A DNA stretch of 64,000 bases, taken from assembly GCA_029962745.1 (NCBI GenBank), contig CM057165.1:20510745-20574744 (forward strand), read 5' to 3'. This document shows, piece after piece, positions 63,484-64,000 of the stretch (its first letter is position 1; every line of letters begins with the position of its first letter). The stretch comes from Echinometra lucunter (Eukaryota > Echinodermata > Echinoidea > Camarodonta > Echinometridae). The notes beneath the pieces are model-generated. The model had not been told where the DNA came from and did not search any database. It worked only from the letters and a program-made list of their open reading frames with translations. A program made the translations under genes and the position numbers.

Positions 63484-63680
63484 TCTCAAGTTCTCCTCCT
63501 CCTCCTCCTCCTCCTCCTCCTTCTTCTTCTTCTTCTTCTTCTTCTTCTTCTTCTTCTTCTTCTTCTCCTTCTTCTTCTTCTTCTTCTTCTTCTTCTTCTT
63601 CTTCTTCTTCTTCTTCTTCTTCTTCTTCTTCTTCTTCTTCTTCTTCTTCTTCTTCTTGTTCTTCTTCTTCTTGTCCTCCT
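63484..63680 (+). repeat. (TTC/TCC)n trinucleotide microsatellite
   Basis: About 60 units, first TCC then TTC. Open in all three + frames and two - frames (poly-Ser, poly-Phe, poly-Lys, poly-Arg); not coding. Confidence 0.97.
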
Positions 63681-64000
63681 CCACAATTCGATTTTCAAAG
63701 GTCTAGATTGGGGGGGGGGGGGGGAGTGGGTTGTTCTATTCAGCTGGTCTGTTTTGCATCCTTCTATTTGATAATGTTGAAAAAATATACCGCCTTCTAT
63801 TTCCCCCTTCCCACGCCTTTATTTTTTTCTGTTATCTCATTTGTCCTTCACTGAGCCCCACCTACAAAATCAGTTTTCTCGCCATATGCCATGCCGATCT
63901 CCAGTCAGATTATTGCTTCCCCCAGAGAACGATTCTTTCCCACAGCATAAAACACTCTTAAAAATTCCGAGTCAGATTGATCGCAAAATAGTCCGTTGGG
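63681..64000. other. End of window, nothing recognised
   Basis: Poly-G tract at about 63710-63724, then AT-rich sequence with no domain. Confidence 0.4.

Noticed and set aside
63424..63854. Poly-Lys, poly-Arg, poly-Ser and poly-Phe frames
   Set aside because: Direct products of the TTC trinucleotide repeat in every frame.

Overview
This is animal (metazoan) nuclear DNA. It has multi-exon genes with GT-AG introns, extracellular modular domains (C-type lectin, calcium-binding EGF), KCTD-type BTB/T1 genes, and dense small DNA transposons, Helitron-like elements, an LTR element and microsatellites. The repeat flavour (8-bp-TSD hAT-like elements, foldback MITEs, poly-G/poly-C tracts) and the domain set suggest a marine invertebrate deuterostome, most likely an echinoderm. 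That placement is an inference and was not tested by any search.

Layout. 634-1910 (+): the 3' part of a C-type lectin domain gene with EPN and WND sugar-binding motifs, in three inferred exons with a likely stop. 2.3-9.5 kb: transposon graveyard, including a 1.5 kb hAT-like element inserted into a relative of itself and an element with minisatellite terminal repeats. 10.5-35.9 kb (+): the main feature, a run of 47 visible 126-bp phase 1-1 exons, each encoding one complete six-cysteine cbEGF domain of 42 residues. They recur every 406-436 bp, and introns are nearly as conserved as exons. Helentron-like copies and other repeats separate exons 1-2 from exons 3-47. The main array fills a contig (16881-36025) that starts and ends in runs of exactly 500 N, so its true length is unknown.

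36.5-41.8 kb: a possible 3'UTR-like sequence, a small hAT MITE, one probable first coding exon on the minus strand (37521-37630) with a donor site, and another foldback element. 41.8-46.6 kb: a non-autonomous LTR retrotransposon with a 5-bp TSD and no protein. Its primer-binding site continues as a 58-nt complement of mature tRNA-Gln (CCA included). Its leader and internal region are tandemly duplicated, and its 5' LTR carries a 1.3 kb hAT-like insertion just upstream of a TATA-like box.

46.6-64 kb: SINE-like and foldback elements, microsatellites, a 1.6 kb CT-rich minisatellite, and two paralogous minus-strand intronless KCTD-like genes with three T1 repeats each. The one at 61407-62735 is intact (442 aa). 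The one at 52257-53484 has its C-terminal domain shifted out of frame.

The EGF and lectin exons are secreted or cell-surface type domains. The KCTD genes belong to the intracellular BTB adaptor class. Nothing indicates that they act together. Coordinates of repeats were read by eye and ends may be off by a few bases.
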